This document shows positions 56,038 to 64,000 of a DNA stretch of 64,000 nt, piece by piece. Source of the stretch: Candidatus Aramenus sulfurataquae (lineage in GTDB: Archaea > Thermoproteota > Thermoprotei_A > Sulfolobales > Sulfolobaceae); the NCBI GenBank assembly GCA_000565255.1, contig ASRH01000003.1, forward strand, positions 1-64,000. The letters are read 5' to 3'. Made by a program: the position numbers and the translations under genes. Under the pieces are notes generated by a model. That model saw only the letters and a program-made list of their open reading frames with translations, searched no databases and had not been told where the DNA came from. The first letter of the stretch is position 1; each line of letters starts with the position of its first letter.

Positions 56038-56367
56038 ATGAAAGGAAGAATACTCAGGAGGGCTGTCAAGCTTATTGACGACGCCCTCGACCTAGCTAGA
56101 AGAGGCGAGATAGAGCTAGCAAGAGATTACGTAACGCTGGCAAAGGAGTACTGTTCAAAGACTAGAACAAAGCTGCCGTTAAATTACAAGAGAAAGGTAT
56201 GCAGAAAGTGTAATGTCCCCCTTATACCAGGAGTAACTGAAAGAAGACGGATAAGGGGAAAGATTTTAATTAGGACTTGCTTATTATGTGGGTGGACAAG
56301 ACGCTATGACCTCAGAAAGAATAAAGGAGAGAATAAAGAGGCTAAGGATGGGAGAAACCGACGTTAG
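56038..56367 (+). CDS. rnp4: RNase P protein component 4 (Rpp21)
   Basis: A 109-residue protein with an N-terminal helical domain (RRAVKLIDDALDLARRGE) and a zinc ribbon of CRKCNVPL and CLLCGW, as in archaeal Rnp4/Rpp21. It is a subunit of the RNase P holoenzyme that trims tRNA leaders. TTTAATTTT (56008-56016) lies about 26 nt upstream. It overlaps the CRM gene by 62 nt. Confidence 0.92.
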   Translation: MKGRILRRAVKLIDDALDLARRGEIELARDYVTLAKEYCSKTRTKLPLNYKRKVCRKCNVPLIPGVTERRRIRGKILIRTCLLCGWTRRYDLRKNKGENKEAKDGRNRR

Positions 56368-56569
56368 GATAGGTAAAAACGGAATCAGCGATGGAGTTAT
56401 AAATGAGATTAAGAGGAGGCTTAAAGAGCACGAGGTCGTGAAGGTAAGGATAGGAATGAAAGACCTTGACAGAAGGGAAGTAGCACAAAGGGTAGCTAGC
56501 TTAACTAACTCGAAAGTTATTGAAGTAAGAGGTTACACGTTTATACTGAAGAAAATTGATAGCAGTTGA
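56306..56569 (+). CDS. CRM/YhbY-type RNA-binding protein
   Basis: An 87-residue protein: VRIGKNGISDGVINEIKRRL with the GxxG-like loop, then HEVVKVRIGMKDLDRREVAQ, which is the CRM (YhbY) fold linked to ribosome and intron RNA. ATG 56306 gives the usual N-terminal helix; it starts inside rnp4. Confidence 0.88.
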   Translation: MTSERIKERIKRLRMGETDVRIGKNGISDGVINEIKRRLKEHEVVKVRIGMKDLDRREVAQRVASLTNSKVIEVRGYTFILKKIDSS

Positions 56570-57032
56570 CTGGTTTAGGATTTCAGGACACGCCAATGTA
56601 AAAGCAGTCCATAGGAGTACCTTGGAGTTCACCAAGGACAACTTTCTTACGCCTAGGGGGGACTGCATCCTAGGGATTTCTTCAGAGAAAGCCGTGAGCG
56701 ACTTAAACCAAAGTGTAAAGAGCTTAATACAATCTGGATCCAACGTTTACGTTGTCGTTGTGGTTGAAGGAGCATACGACATAATAAGGGCTGTAGGCTC
56801 AAGACTTCTAACCCTAAGCGACAAGAACAAGATGATCGTGAGGAAATCGGACTTCATCTCGGACTCTACCTTGGCTATAAAGGCAAACAAATCAGCCGCC
56901 GATATAAATAGAGACCTAGTAGACAAGCTAAGGCGTGGATCTAAGGGGACTGTTTACGTTATCGCAAGCGACGTTGCACTTAAAGATGAAGAGGTCCTTG
57001 GCATAGTCATTAACCTTAACACAAGAGGTTAG
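56556..57032 (+). CDS. DUF371 family protein
   Basis: A 158-residue protein with FRISGHANVKAVHRSTLEFTK and LTPRGDCILGISSEKAV, the marks of the archaeal DUF371 family. The family has no known function; its place among RNA-processing genes hints at RNA or ribosome work. The start is TTG 56556, inside the CRM gene. The last 105 nt overlap the Trm5-like gene tail-to-tail. Confidence 0.82.
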   Translation: MIAVDWFRISGHANVKAVHRSTLEFTKDNFLTPRGDCILGISSEKAVSDLNQSVKSLIQSGSNVYVVVVVEGAYDIIRAVGSRLLTLSDKNKMIVRKSDFISDSTLAIKANKSAADINRDLVDKLRRGSKGTVYVIASDVALKDEEVLGIVINLNTRG

Positions 57033-57848
57033 GTCGGCTGTCCTCTCAAGGACGTAATACGTCAACTTTCCCTTTGTAACCCTGCACAACTCGTTGAGGA
57101 AATTCCTCGCCATTGTAGGGTTGTCCCCTATAACTACGTCGAACGACTTATCGCGGAAGGGCAGAAAGCTTGCGTCGTAGTTAATCACGTCAACCGAACG
57201 GATCTTGTTCAACTCCATTGACCTCTTCAGCATGTAGAGCCCTTCCAGGTTGAGATCCCCAGCTACTACGTAAGCTCCTGTAACTGCTAGGTTTAGGGCT
57301 ATGGGACCGTATCCTGTGAATGCGTCCAAGACCTTATCTCCCATCTTTACTTCTCTCCTCAGCTCTAGCCTCTCCCTTGCCATAGTGGGGTTAACGTAGA
57401 CTTTTGCCACATCTACGTAGAACTTCAGACCGTTTTCCTTGTAAACCGTGTCCGTCTTGTTCTCTCCGGCTAGTAGCTCGAGCTCGTTTACCCTAAACTG
57501 CCCTGTCACTTTCTTCCTTAGGAACACGCTCCTAACTTTTCTGTTAATTGACATTATGACTTCTCCTACCTTCTTACTTGTGTCCCCATAACTCTCCTTC
57601 ATGCTAACGAGAGCTATGTCCCCTATCACGTAGTAGCTCGAGACGCCCGGTATGAGCTGGTTTAACTTGGGAGTCCTCTTCTTAGGGGAGGGTTTGCACT
57701 CCACTAAATGAATTTGATCCGCTCTAATTTCCTTTACTGGAACCATGATGTAATCTCCGTCGTAGGAAAGCTCAAAGTCTGGGTCAATAACTAGGCTTTT
57801 CTTTAACTCGTTAAACTGCCTCCTGGGTATCTTGGCGCATAAAACCAT
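56928..57848 (-). CDS. Trm5/Taw2-family tRNA methyl- or aminocarboxypropyl-transferase
   Basis: A 306-residue protein: N-terminal D1-like domain, then VDVAKVYVNPTMARERLELR, SAM motif VLDAFTGYGPIALNLAVTGA, acidic GDLNLEGLYML and DNPTMARNFLNEL where the family has NPP/NLP. Trm5 methylates G37 of tRNA (m1G37); Taw2 makes wybutosine intermediates. The VNPTMARER form of the usual SPR motif differs enough that the reaction is uncertain. Confidence 0.83.
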   Translation of the reverse strand: MVLCAKIPRRQFNELKKSLVIDPDFELSYDGDYIMVPVKEIRADQIHLVECKPSPKKRTPKLNQLIPGVSSYYVIGDIALVSMKESYGDTSKKVGEVIMSINRKVRSVFLRKKVTGQFRVNELELLAGENKTDTVYKENGLKFYVDVAKVYVNPTMARERLELRREVKMGDKVLDAFTGYGPIALNLAVTGAYVVAGDLNLEGLYMLKRSMELNKIRSVDVINYDASFLPFRDKSFDVVIGDNPTMARNFLNELCRVTKGKLTYYVLERTADLTSCVKVNDYAKDLFIFKCNVACDNVNSPLRSTP

Positions 57849-57900
57849 ATTTCCTTAGGATAAGGATGGGAAAAAGACCTAAAAATAATAAACGCGTTTC

Positions 57901-58902
57901 TTATTCCTTCTTAAACTTGTTCATTTCTGAGCTGTGCCCTGCGAAAACCGAGGCGTTGGGATCTATGTACTTCTTTGCTACACTGGTCGCTATTGCCGCC
58001 TGTCCGAAGCCTACCGCTATTAGTGCCAGCTTAGGCGCACCTTCCACTTGGGCCACGTCTCCAGCAGCGTATACGCCAGGCAAATTGGTCTGCATCATGG
58101 CATCTGTTACTATATCCCTTCCCTTCATCTTTAGACCCCACTTAGGTATGTTCCCTAAGTCGCCCTTGTGGCCTATACTAATTATGACGGCATCTACGTC
58201 CAATACTTTTTCATCCTTGGTCCTATTATCGAAGATGATAGCTTGGTTTACCCTCTGACCGTCACCCTTAACTTCTTTTAGCTCGTGCCAAGTATAGACC
58301 TTTGCCACTTGGAATAGTTCCTTAACGCTCCTCTCGTGTGCCCTAAACTGGTCCCTCCTGTGTATTAAGGTCACTGACTTGGCTATTGGGGCCAGAGTCA
58401 ACGCCCAGTCCACTGCAGAGTCTCCACCTCCCACTATTAGCACTCTCTTTCCTTCGAAGTCCTTCTTTCTCCTCACCGTGTAGTAAACTCCCCTATTTTC
58501 GTACTCTACCTCTCCTTTTGCGCCTAGCCTACTTGGCATTAACCTCCCTAGACCTACAGCCAATAAGATAGTCTTGGTCTTGAAGGAGTTACCCTTATCG
58601 GTCTTTAATACGTACATCCCGTCACTGGTCTTCTCTAGGCCGTCAGCAACCTCGCTCGTTCTAATGTCTGGGGAGAACATTTTAGCTTGTTCAACTAGCT
58701 TTTGCGCAAGGTCGTAAGCTAGTATCCCTGGAAAACCGCCTACGTCGTAAACCATTTTCTCTGGGTAGAGCGTTACTAACTGCCCGCCTAGCTCGTCTTG
58801 AGCGTCTATAAGCAATACCTTCATGTCCCTAAGGCTGGCGTAGAAAGTCCCAAAAAGCCCTATAGGACCTCCTCCTACGACTATCATATCGTACTCGCTC
58901 AT
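57901..58902 (-). CDS. Ferredoxin/thioredoxin reductase-like flavoprotein without active-site cysteines
   Basis: A 333-residue protein: FAD motif [28 protein letters not shown] motif [18 protein letters not shown] and [12 protein letters not shown], then [15 protein letters not shown]. The protein contains no cysteine at all, so it lacks the CxxC of thioredoxin reductase and fits the ferredoxin-NADP reductase group of this fold. It probably passes electrons between ferredoxin and NADP(H). A TTTTAAATATTTT element lies about 36 nt upstream. Confidence 0.88.
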   Translation of the reverse strand: MSEYDMIVVGGGPIGLFGTFYASLRDMKVLLIDAQDELGGQLVTLYPEKMVYDVGGFPGILAYDLAQKLVEQAKMFSPDIRTSEVADGLEKTSDGMYVLKTDKGNSFKTKTILLAVGLGRLMPSRLGAKGEVEYENRGVYYTVRRKKDFEGKRVLIVGGGDSAVDWALTLAPIAKSVTLIHRRDQFRAHERSVKELFQVAKVYTWHELKEVKGDGQRVNQAIIFDNRTKDEKVLDVDAVIISIGHKGDLGNIPKWGLKMKGRDIVTDAMMQTNLPGVYAAGDVAQVEGAPKLALIAVGFGQAAIATSVAKKYIDPNASVFAGHSSEMNKFKKE

Positions 58903-59097
58903 GCTAAATCACTGGACAGTAGTTTTAGTGTACTTAAAATATTTAAAACTTAGCTAAATGTGCAGTTATAGATTCCGGAAAAAATAGGTACTCCCTTCGT
59001 CATCTGATTTTTGGGATAAGCTTTATAGACATGTGCCAACTTTCACTACTCGCGCGTCTTAACTATAGATATAGACAAGCTGAGTGGGCATTCAACT

Positions 59098-59111
59098 ACT
59101 ACTATAGTAGT
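59098..59111. other. 14-bp perfect palindrome
   Basis: ACTACTATAGTAGT, self-complementary, lies between the end of the 137-aa gene (59136) and the FNR promoter region. It could be an operator or part of a transcript hairpin. Nothing else in the 58903-59135 gap looks like a gene. Confidence 0.5.
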
Positions 59112-59135
59112 CAAAGATCTAACAGCACAACGCTA

Positions 59136-59549
59136 TTAACCGCCCTGTCTGCCTTCGTCCAGGGCCTCATTTGAGGCCCCAGATGCACTATGTGCTGGAC
59201 TTAATTTACTAGAGCACCTTACTATTACATCGATTGAGAACACTTTGCTCTCGTTTATGATCTCAAGTCTACCGTTTGCTTTCAACAACCTTATTTTAAA
59301 CACCTTCTCCTTAGCCTTGCCGTTTACCCTAATTGTAGCCCATCCGTTTACGCCGTTTACAAGTATGGTACATTTGCCTTCTACTTCTAATAATACTGAG
59401 CTCGAGGGCTTTACTGTAACCCTTAGCTCTCTGTAGTTCTCTCCAGGGAACTTCATCCCTTCTACAATAATTTTGTTATAATACTTGAGCCATAGTACAT
59501 ACAAAACCGGTAAAGGTAAAAACAACAACAAAAGTAAGTAAGCTAACAT
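59136..59549 (-). CDS. Membrane-anchored protein of unknown function
   Basis: A 137-residue protein with one N-terminal membrane helix (about residues 2-22) and a beta-rich soluble domain (residues 30-110, two cysteines), ending in a Ser/Ala/Gly-rich tail. The helix and lack of cleavage site suggest the domain is outside the membrane. No family recognised. Confidence 0.62.
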   Translation of the reverse strand: MLAYLLLLLFLPLPVLYVLWLKYYNKIIVEGMKFPGENYRELRVTVKPSSSVLLEVEGKCTILVNGVNGWATIRVNGKAKEKVFKIRLLKANGRLEIINESKVFSIDVIVRCSSKLSPAHSASGASNEALDEGRQGG

Positions 59550-59677
59550 CTAACTCATCTAGATGGTTTAGGTTATTCCATAATTAAAACTGATATCCTC
59601 GTTTTGCTTTCCTCAACCCTCAGACGTTAGTAAAAGGTATCTGCACAGAGTAAAGCGTACTAATGAGCGAATTTACT

Positions 59678-60751
59678 TCAGTAAGTCCTTATTGCCTTGA
59701 AAACTACTAACAGTGGCAACAAGGCCGCTACGTCCACAATTACCCAAGCTAAGTGACCAGAAAAGCTCGCCAACGGTTCAAGCCAAGTACCTAGAACTAT
59801 GTTTAACGAGTTTACCTCCGCAAGCCCTACGCTAGAGTTAAGGCCCTTAGTTTCGACAGCTACAATGGAGTATAGGATCGAAATAGCCAACTCGTTAAAA
59901 ACACCCAAGGTAACTATCCCAATGACGTAGAGGTTCGTGTAGAGGAGTAAACTGGGCAAGACCCCCATTACTGACGAGAACAGGAGAAGCTTAACCTTAT
60001 TCCCCCTGTCGCCCAAAAATCCTAGGAGGCCTCCCACCAACGACGATACAAGCAACAGCGAGGTTACTACTCCCCCCTCCACGTCGCTCACGTGTAGGTA
60101 CTCGTGGGCAAAAGTTGGAAAGAGCTCCCCTACAACATAATAGACCCCCCAAACGCCCGACGTAGCTATGCCAAAATAGAGCACCTTTACGTTCCTAATC
60201 ACCTCCCAGTTAGGGAAATAATTGGGCAGCCTCAAGTTAGTAAAAGCTGACAGGAGGGTTATTGCTGACAACAACGTTGTGGCAAACTTGAAGCCAAGCA
60301 GTTGGTCAAGGAATACCCAGTTTAACCCAATTATGCCTCCTAAGCTAAACGAGGCGTTGTAGAGGCCCATCACCCTCCCTAGCTTGTCCTTGTTTAGCTC
60401 TGCTAGCAGAGCACCCCCGCTGGAGAAGAAAAGGGACGCACCTACTCCCCCGAGAAAATAGAACAAGACTACTTGAAAGAAAGTGGACGACGTGGAAACA
60501 AGGAAAGCTGAGATGGACATTATGAGGAGACCGAGGGTCATGGAATTCCTCAATCCGATCTTTGTGGAGATAAATGCGGAGGGCAGTTGCATTGTTCCGG
60601 AGCCAATAAAGAAGGAGAAGGGGATAAACCCAGCCAACGAGCTACTTACGTTATATTTAGAGAGGATATAGGGTATTTCGGGCGAGAGGTAGAACCAGCT
60701 TATGGAATACACGACCCTAGCTAAGTATATCGTCTTCCCTTTCATTGGCAT
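59678..60751 (-). CDS. Major facilitator superfamily transporter
   Basis: A 357-residue protein with about ten to twelve hydrophobic helices and an MFS loop-like GLRNSMTLGLLIM between helices 2 and 3. Substrate unknown. The number of residues is at the low end for MFS (about 400). No neighbour gives a clue. Confidence 0.83.
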   Translation of the reverse strand: MPMKGKTIYLARVVYSISWFYLSPEIPYILSKYNVSSSLAGFIPFSFFIGSGTMQLPSAFISTKIGLRNSMTLGLLIMSISAFLVSTSSTFFQVVLFYFLGGVGASLFFSSGGALLAELNKDKLGRVMGLYNASFSLGGIIGLNWVFLDQLLGFKFATTLLSAITLLSAFTNLRLPNYFPNWEVIRNVKVLYFGIATSGVWGVYYVVGELFPTFAHEYLHVSDVEGGVVTSLLLVSSLVGGLLGFLGDRGNKVKLLLFSSVMGVLPSLLLYTNLYVIGIVTLGVFNELAISILYSIVAVETKGLNSSVGLAEVNSLNIVLGTWLEPLASFSGHLAWVIVDVAALLPLLVVFKAIRTY

Positions 60752-60804
60752 AACTAAGCCTAACAGAAGACTATTAAATAACTTCCCAAGAATAAACTCA
60801 AAAG

Positions 60805-61554
60805 ATGAAAGTTAAAATCGTCAGCAAACCGACGCCGAACGTAGACGAAATAAAGGAACATATTAAGAAACTGGCCAACAAGTACGGTCTTACGCTGACA
60901 GAGGACGAGCCTGATGTGGTAATTGCGGTAGGGGGAGACGGGACGCTACTCAAGGCAATAAGGTACTTTAAGCCTATTGTCGCCGTTAAGGCTGGACGTA
61001 GAGGTTTCATGATGGACGTTTTGCCTGAGAACCTAGAACAAGCCTTTTCCAGGCTGGTGAAACACGACTACGTCACAGAGGAATACATGCTCCTAGAGAC
61101 AGAAGTCGAGGGAGTTAAGGCACTGGCATTTAACGAGATAGGCGTACTTTACGACAAGCCCGAAGCACTGAAAATAAACGTAAGGTTCCTGGAGGACAGC
61201 ATTGTCTTCGAGGGAGATGGCGTTCTCGTCTCTACTCCCCAGGGAAGCAGTGCGTGGAGTTTCTCCATTAGCGGTAACTACGTGTACAGGGTCAACGCGC
61301 TCGAGGTATGCTTAGTAAACCCAATACTAACATCGCTAAAGTCCGTGGTTATTCCTCCAGTAAGCGTTAGGTTGACCATAATGGACAAGGGGTACCAACA
61401 ATGGGCTAGAGTGGTCTCAGACGGTGAGATAATAGCTAAGGTGCGTAACAGCACGGAGATCGAGGTTAGGGTAAGCGACAAAAAAGCTAAAATACTCAGA
61501 TTTTACAAGATTGACCCGATACAGGGTATACTGAATGGAAAACGTGATATTTGA
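60805..61554 (+). CDS. nadK: NAD kinase
   Basis: A 249-residue enzyme with VVIAVGGDGTLLKAIRYF (GGDG ATP/NAD site), AFNEIGVLY and DGVLVSTPQGSSAWSFSISG. It phosphorylates NAD to NADP with ATP or polyphosphate. It overlaps nob1 by 20 nt. Confidence 0.93.
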   Translation: MKVKIVSKPTPNVDEIKEHIKKLANKYGLTLTEDEPDVVIAVGGDGTLLKAIRYFKPIVAVKAGRRGFMMDVLPENLEQAFSRLVKHDYVTEEYMLLETEVEGVKALAFNEIGVLYDKPEALKINVRFLEDSIVFEGDGVLVSTPQGSSAWSFSISGNYVYRVNALEVCLVNPILTSLKSVVIPPVSVRLTIMDKGYQQWARVVSDGEIIAKVRNSTEIEVRVSDKKAKILRFYKIDPIQGILNGKRDI

Positions 61555-62026
61555 CACCGCTGGATTTTTGGCGGGTCTGGAAAACTACTTCAATAAAGTG
61601 TATACTACCCCACAAGTTGTAGAAGAGGTAAGAGATTCCTACTCTAGGGGACTGCTAAGCCTTGCAACAAGCTCAGGGAAAGTGATTGTTATGCAACCCG
61701 AAAGGAGGAACGTGGAGGACGTACGCAACGTCCTTAGAAAAATAGGCGAGTACACGTTGTCCCAAACCGACGTGTCCATAATTGCGTTAGCAATACAACT
61801 TAAGCCAAGCGTGGTGTTTACCGACGACTTCTCCGTCCAGAACGTATTAGCTAGGCTCAACATAAAGTATAATTCAGTGAAATTAAATAAAAGTGTGAAA
61901 ATTGAAAAAGAATACCAATATGTATGTAAAAACTGTGGAAAAGTATACAGGACAAGAAAGGACGCATGCGAAATTTGTGGAGGAGAGATAATAAAAACTA
62001 CTAAGAACATAAATAAAATCTACTGA
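61535..62026 (+). CDS. nob1: rRNA maturation endonuclease Nob1
   Basis: A 163-residue protein: a PIN domain with the acidic set FDTAGFLAG, QTDVSIIALAI and FTDDFSVQN, then a zinc ribbon CKNCGKVY...CEICGGE. Archaeal Nob1 cuts the 3' end of pre-16S rRNA. ATG 61535 lies inside nadK. The C-terminal ~50 codons are AT-rich compared with the rest. Confidence 0.93.
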   Translation: MENVIFDTAGFLAGLENYFNKVYTTPQVVEEVRDSYSRGLLSLATSSGKVIVMQPERRNVEDVRNVLRKIGEYTLSQTDVSIIALAIQLKPSVVFTDDFSVQNVLARLNIKYNSVKLNKSVKIEKEYQYVCKNCGKVYRTRKDACEICGGEIIKTTKNINKIY

Positions 62027-62086
62027 ATATTTTTAAAACTTAATTTAGCAGCAAAATTTAATTAGAAGTTTAAATCTTATTTGTGT

Positions 62087-62992
62087 GTGAAAGAAGCTGA
62101 GGCCATTCTTACCAAGTTAGTAAAGCTTGGGGCAAATAGTTATATCCTTTCTAAAGTTACCGGCTTGCCATCGAATAGGGTAAGGTCTGTGATAAACAAC
62201 TTAATGAGTATGTACGGCTTGTCCATTGCTACCCTAATAACCACTGAGAACCTTGGGCTAAGAAAGGCGATCGTTCTCTGCAACAAGAGCAAGCTAAAGA
62301 TGGAGACTCGAAAAAGGTTGCTTTTCCCCATAGTCCACCTCTTTAGACACGACGTGGAAAGGGACTACTTCTTTGTCGTAGCGTACTTCGTTGACGATGG
62401 GCTAAGTAGGCTTCGCAAGGTATTGGAGGAACTGAAGAATAATGGGATAGCTGAGTGTGAAGCCTTTGAGATTAGTAGGATAAAGAGGTTCATCGTAAAC
62501 CCATCGTGTATAGACTTCAAATCTGGAAATAAGATATACGAGGACAAGATAGTTATAGCCAACGATACTAACAAGAGGATCCCTGACGTCTCCAAACTCA
62601 CTAAGGCCGATATAGACTTCCTTGCCGCTCTTCAACATAACCCGTTTATAAATTACCTCTTGTACTCACGTTGGAGGTTTATCAAGAGTCTGGTATCGGG
62701 GTTCTTCTTCAGGCTGGGCAAATTCTCTTTCATCATTGACGTCATTTCAGATAAGGAACTGCCTCTGAGCTTCCCAAACTTGGCATGGTCTGCAGAGACG
62801 GAGAAGGGATACTTAACAGAGGTACTGGTCGATGACGACAACTTGGACAAGATCGTGAAGATGGCTAAGGCTTACTCCAGGGACATACTAATAGTACCAG
62901 CTACTGCAAGCTACGCGGAGGGCTACAGTATACCCTACGAGATATTTAAGGGCCAATGGCAGTTTCCGAAAATAATAATAACAAACTCTTGA
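62087..62992 (+). CDS. Winged-helix regulator, Lrp-like N-terminus
   Basis: About 301 residues. The first 45 (AEAILTKLVKLGANSYILSKVTGLP and onward) form an HTH. The rest has paired alpha/beta segments (LFRHDVERDYFFVVAYFVDD; GYLTEVLVDDDNLDKIVKMA), reminiscent of AsnC-like ligand domains but not a clean match. Start is GTG 62087 or TTG 62081. It resembles the protein at 51.9-52.7 kb. Target unknown. Confidence 0.68.
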   Translation: MKEAEAILTKLVKLGANSYILSKVTGLPSNRVRSVINNLMSMYGLSIATLITTENLGLRKAIVLCNKSKLKMETRKRLLFPIVHLFRHDVERDYFFVVAYFVDDGLSRLRKVLEELKNNGIAECEAFEISRIKRFIVNPSCIDFKSGNKIYEDKIVIANDTNKRIPDVSKLTKADIDFLAALQHNPFINYLLYSRWRFIKSLVSGFFFRLGKFSFIIDVISDKELPLSFPNLAWSAETEKGYLTEVLVDDDNLDKIVKMAKAYSRDILIVPATASYAEGYSIPYEIFKGQWQFPKIIITNS

Positions 62993-63010
62993 ATAAATCT
63001 CAGAAAATCA

Positions 63011-64000
63011 ATGGACTTAGACGGCTTTAGAGACCTCGTGCCCATAACCAAGAAGTTCAAGTACCTAAACCATGCTGCAATATCGCCAACTCCATTACCC
63101 GTACTCTTTGAGACCTTCAATTACCTATATAGGGTTGCCCAACTAGGGGCTATTGCAGTAAACGAGGAGGAGAGTGACGAGTTTCTTCACATAAGGGTGA
63201 GGATAGCTAATCTAATTAACTCTTCCCCTGAGGAGGTATCCCTTATCCCTAATACTTCGTTTGGGGTCAATTTAGTGGCTCACGGCATTCCGCTAGAACC
63301 AGGGGATAAGGTCGTCACGGACAGCTTAGAGTTTCCAGCCACCGTGTTTCCATTCGTCAAATTAGCTAAAAAGGGAATTAAAGTCTCCGTCGTTAAAACG
63401 AGGCCGGAGTCCCTAGAGGAGGACATAATTGGAGAAATCGACGAACGCACCAAGATAGTCAGCGTAAGCCACGTTAGCTTTAACACGGGCGTCAAGTTGG
63501 ACGTAAAGAGGATCGTGGAGAAGGCCAAAAAAGTAGGAGCGTACGTACTCCTAGACGTAATACAGAGCGCAGGTGCCCTAAACGTTGACGTCAGAGAGTT
63601 GGGAGCAGATTTCGCAGTAGCTGGCGGCTACAAGTGGCTAATGGCGCCTCAAGGTTCTGGTTTCATATATGTTAGAAGGGGACTTCTTGAGGACCCTCCG
63701 TTTTACGGTTGGAAAAGTACTAGGGAGTACCTTATGTTTGATCCTACTATCTTTGAGTTAGAGAAAGGACCTAGGAGGTTTGAGATAGGAACGATAGACG
63801 TCGCCTCAAACTTAGGACTAGCCAAGTCTGCCGAAATACTCTCCCAACACAAAGGGGAAATAGAGAGAAGAGTACTGGAGCTCAGCAAGATAGCCATAGA
63901 GATGGCTGAGGATAAGGGGATGGAGGTCATTACACCCAAGGAAAAGAGGTCCGGGATAGTAGTTGTTAAGGTCAAGGAACCTAGAAAGGTGGCGGAGAGA
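63011..64000 (+). CDS. Class V aminotransferase / cysteine desulfurase family (cut by window end)
   Basis: An open frame of 330 codons from ATG 63011 that runs off the window. It starts with YLNHAAISPTPLPVLFETF, has SVSHVSFNTGVKLDVK, LLDVIQSAGALNVDV and the PLP lysine in VAGGYKWLMAPQGSGF. This is the fold-type I class V family (aminotransferases, IscS/SufS-like, kynureninase-like). A cysteine desulfurase role would need a Cys loop not visible before the edge, so the reaction is undetermined. Confidence 0.88.
   Translation, partial: MDLDGFRDLVPITKKFKYLNHAAISPTPLPVLFETFNYLYRVAQLGAIAVNEEESDEFLHIRVRIANLINSSPEEVSLIPNTSFGVNLVAHGIPLEPGDKVVTDSLEFPATVFPFVKLAKKGIKVSVVKTRPESLEEDIIGEIDERTKIVSVSHVSFNTGVKLDVKRIVEKAKKVGAYVLLDVIQSAGALNVDVRELGADFAVAGGYKWLMAPQGSGFIYVRRGLLEDPPFYGWKSTREYLMFDPTIFELEKGPRRFEIGTIDVASNLGLAKSAEILSQHKGEIERRVLELSKIAIEMAEDKGMEVITPKEKRSGIVVVKVKEPRKVAER

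Overview
The window is a chromosomal stretch of a thermoacidophilic archaeon of the order Sulfolobales. It begins with the C-terminus of a Sul7d-type chromatin protein, a family confined to this order. It also carries Sulfolobales-like gluconate dehydratase, acryloyl-CoA reductase, archaeal PEP carboxylase and the herA-mre11-rad50-nurA operon. Many genes start at or within a few bases of a TATA box placed about 26 nt upstream, the leaderless arrangement usual in this group. Base composition looks close to the mid-40s in GC with local AT-rich patches. The genus cannot be fixed from sequence alone.

Layout. 1-3.2 kb: Sul7d end, a tatA-tatA-tatC operon ending in a stand-alone ATP-cone protein, and gluconate dehydratase on the other strand. 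3.3-8.1 kb: a C/D box guide RNA, a small HTH regulator, an acetyltransferase overlapping pyruvate kinase, and a three-gene overlapping set (ubiquitin-like protein, HEAT-like helical protein, ThiO-like oxidoreductase). 8.1-17 kb: a glycogen/alpha-glucan cluster on both strands (unknown 276-aa protein, glycogen synthase, GH57, sugar nucleotidyltransferase, GH15 glucoamylase, debranching enzyme). 17-25.8 kb: CoA metabolism (CoA ligase, 3-hydroxyacyl-CoA dehydrogenase, alcohol dehydrogenase, acryloyl-CoA reductase of the 3-hydroxypropionate/4-hydroxybutyrate cycle) and an operon of pilin-like secreted proteins. 26.1 kb: a tRNA-Glu(CUC) interrupted by a 27-nt intron in the D-loop. 26.3-32.3 kb: amidase, PEP carboxylase, a one-Cys peroxiredoxin, Nnr, a second C/D box guide RNA and a rubrerythrin-like gene with a perfect internal duplication.

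32.4-38.7 kb is the DNA end-resection operon herA-mre11-rad50-nurA, where nurA seems to begin at an AUU codon. 38.6-45.2 kb holds a CDF transporter operon, CBS and Fur-like regulators, a nucleoside hydrolase and a second zinc-hook SMC-like ATPase that may be coalescin. 45-53.5 kb is housekeeping: phosphatases, D-aminoacyl-tRNA deacylase, thioredoxin, ITP/XTP phosphatase, a MqnA-like binding protein, a winged-helix protein and a second CDF transporter. 53.7-54.5 kb is a decayed TnpB (IS605 OrfB) relic. 54.5-58 kb groups RNA-maturation genes (Nep1, RNase P component 4, CRM/YhbY protein, DUF371, Trm5-like methyltransferase). 58-64 kb holds a cysteine-less ferredoxin-NADP reductase type flavoprotein, an MFS transporter, NAD kinase, Nob1, a winged-helix regulator and a class V aminotransferase cut by the window edge.

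The most notable non-coding finds are two C/D box sRNAs of identical geometry (7-12-4-3-7-12-4 nt) on opposite strands, each with a TATA-like element about 27 nt upstream, and the D-loop tRNA intron. No CRISPR array, virus or intact insertion sequence was seen. The oddest protein-level features are the duplicated rubrerythrin half, the ubiquitin-like/HEAT/ThiO-like overlapping operon and the orphan pilin-like operon.
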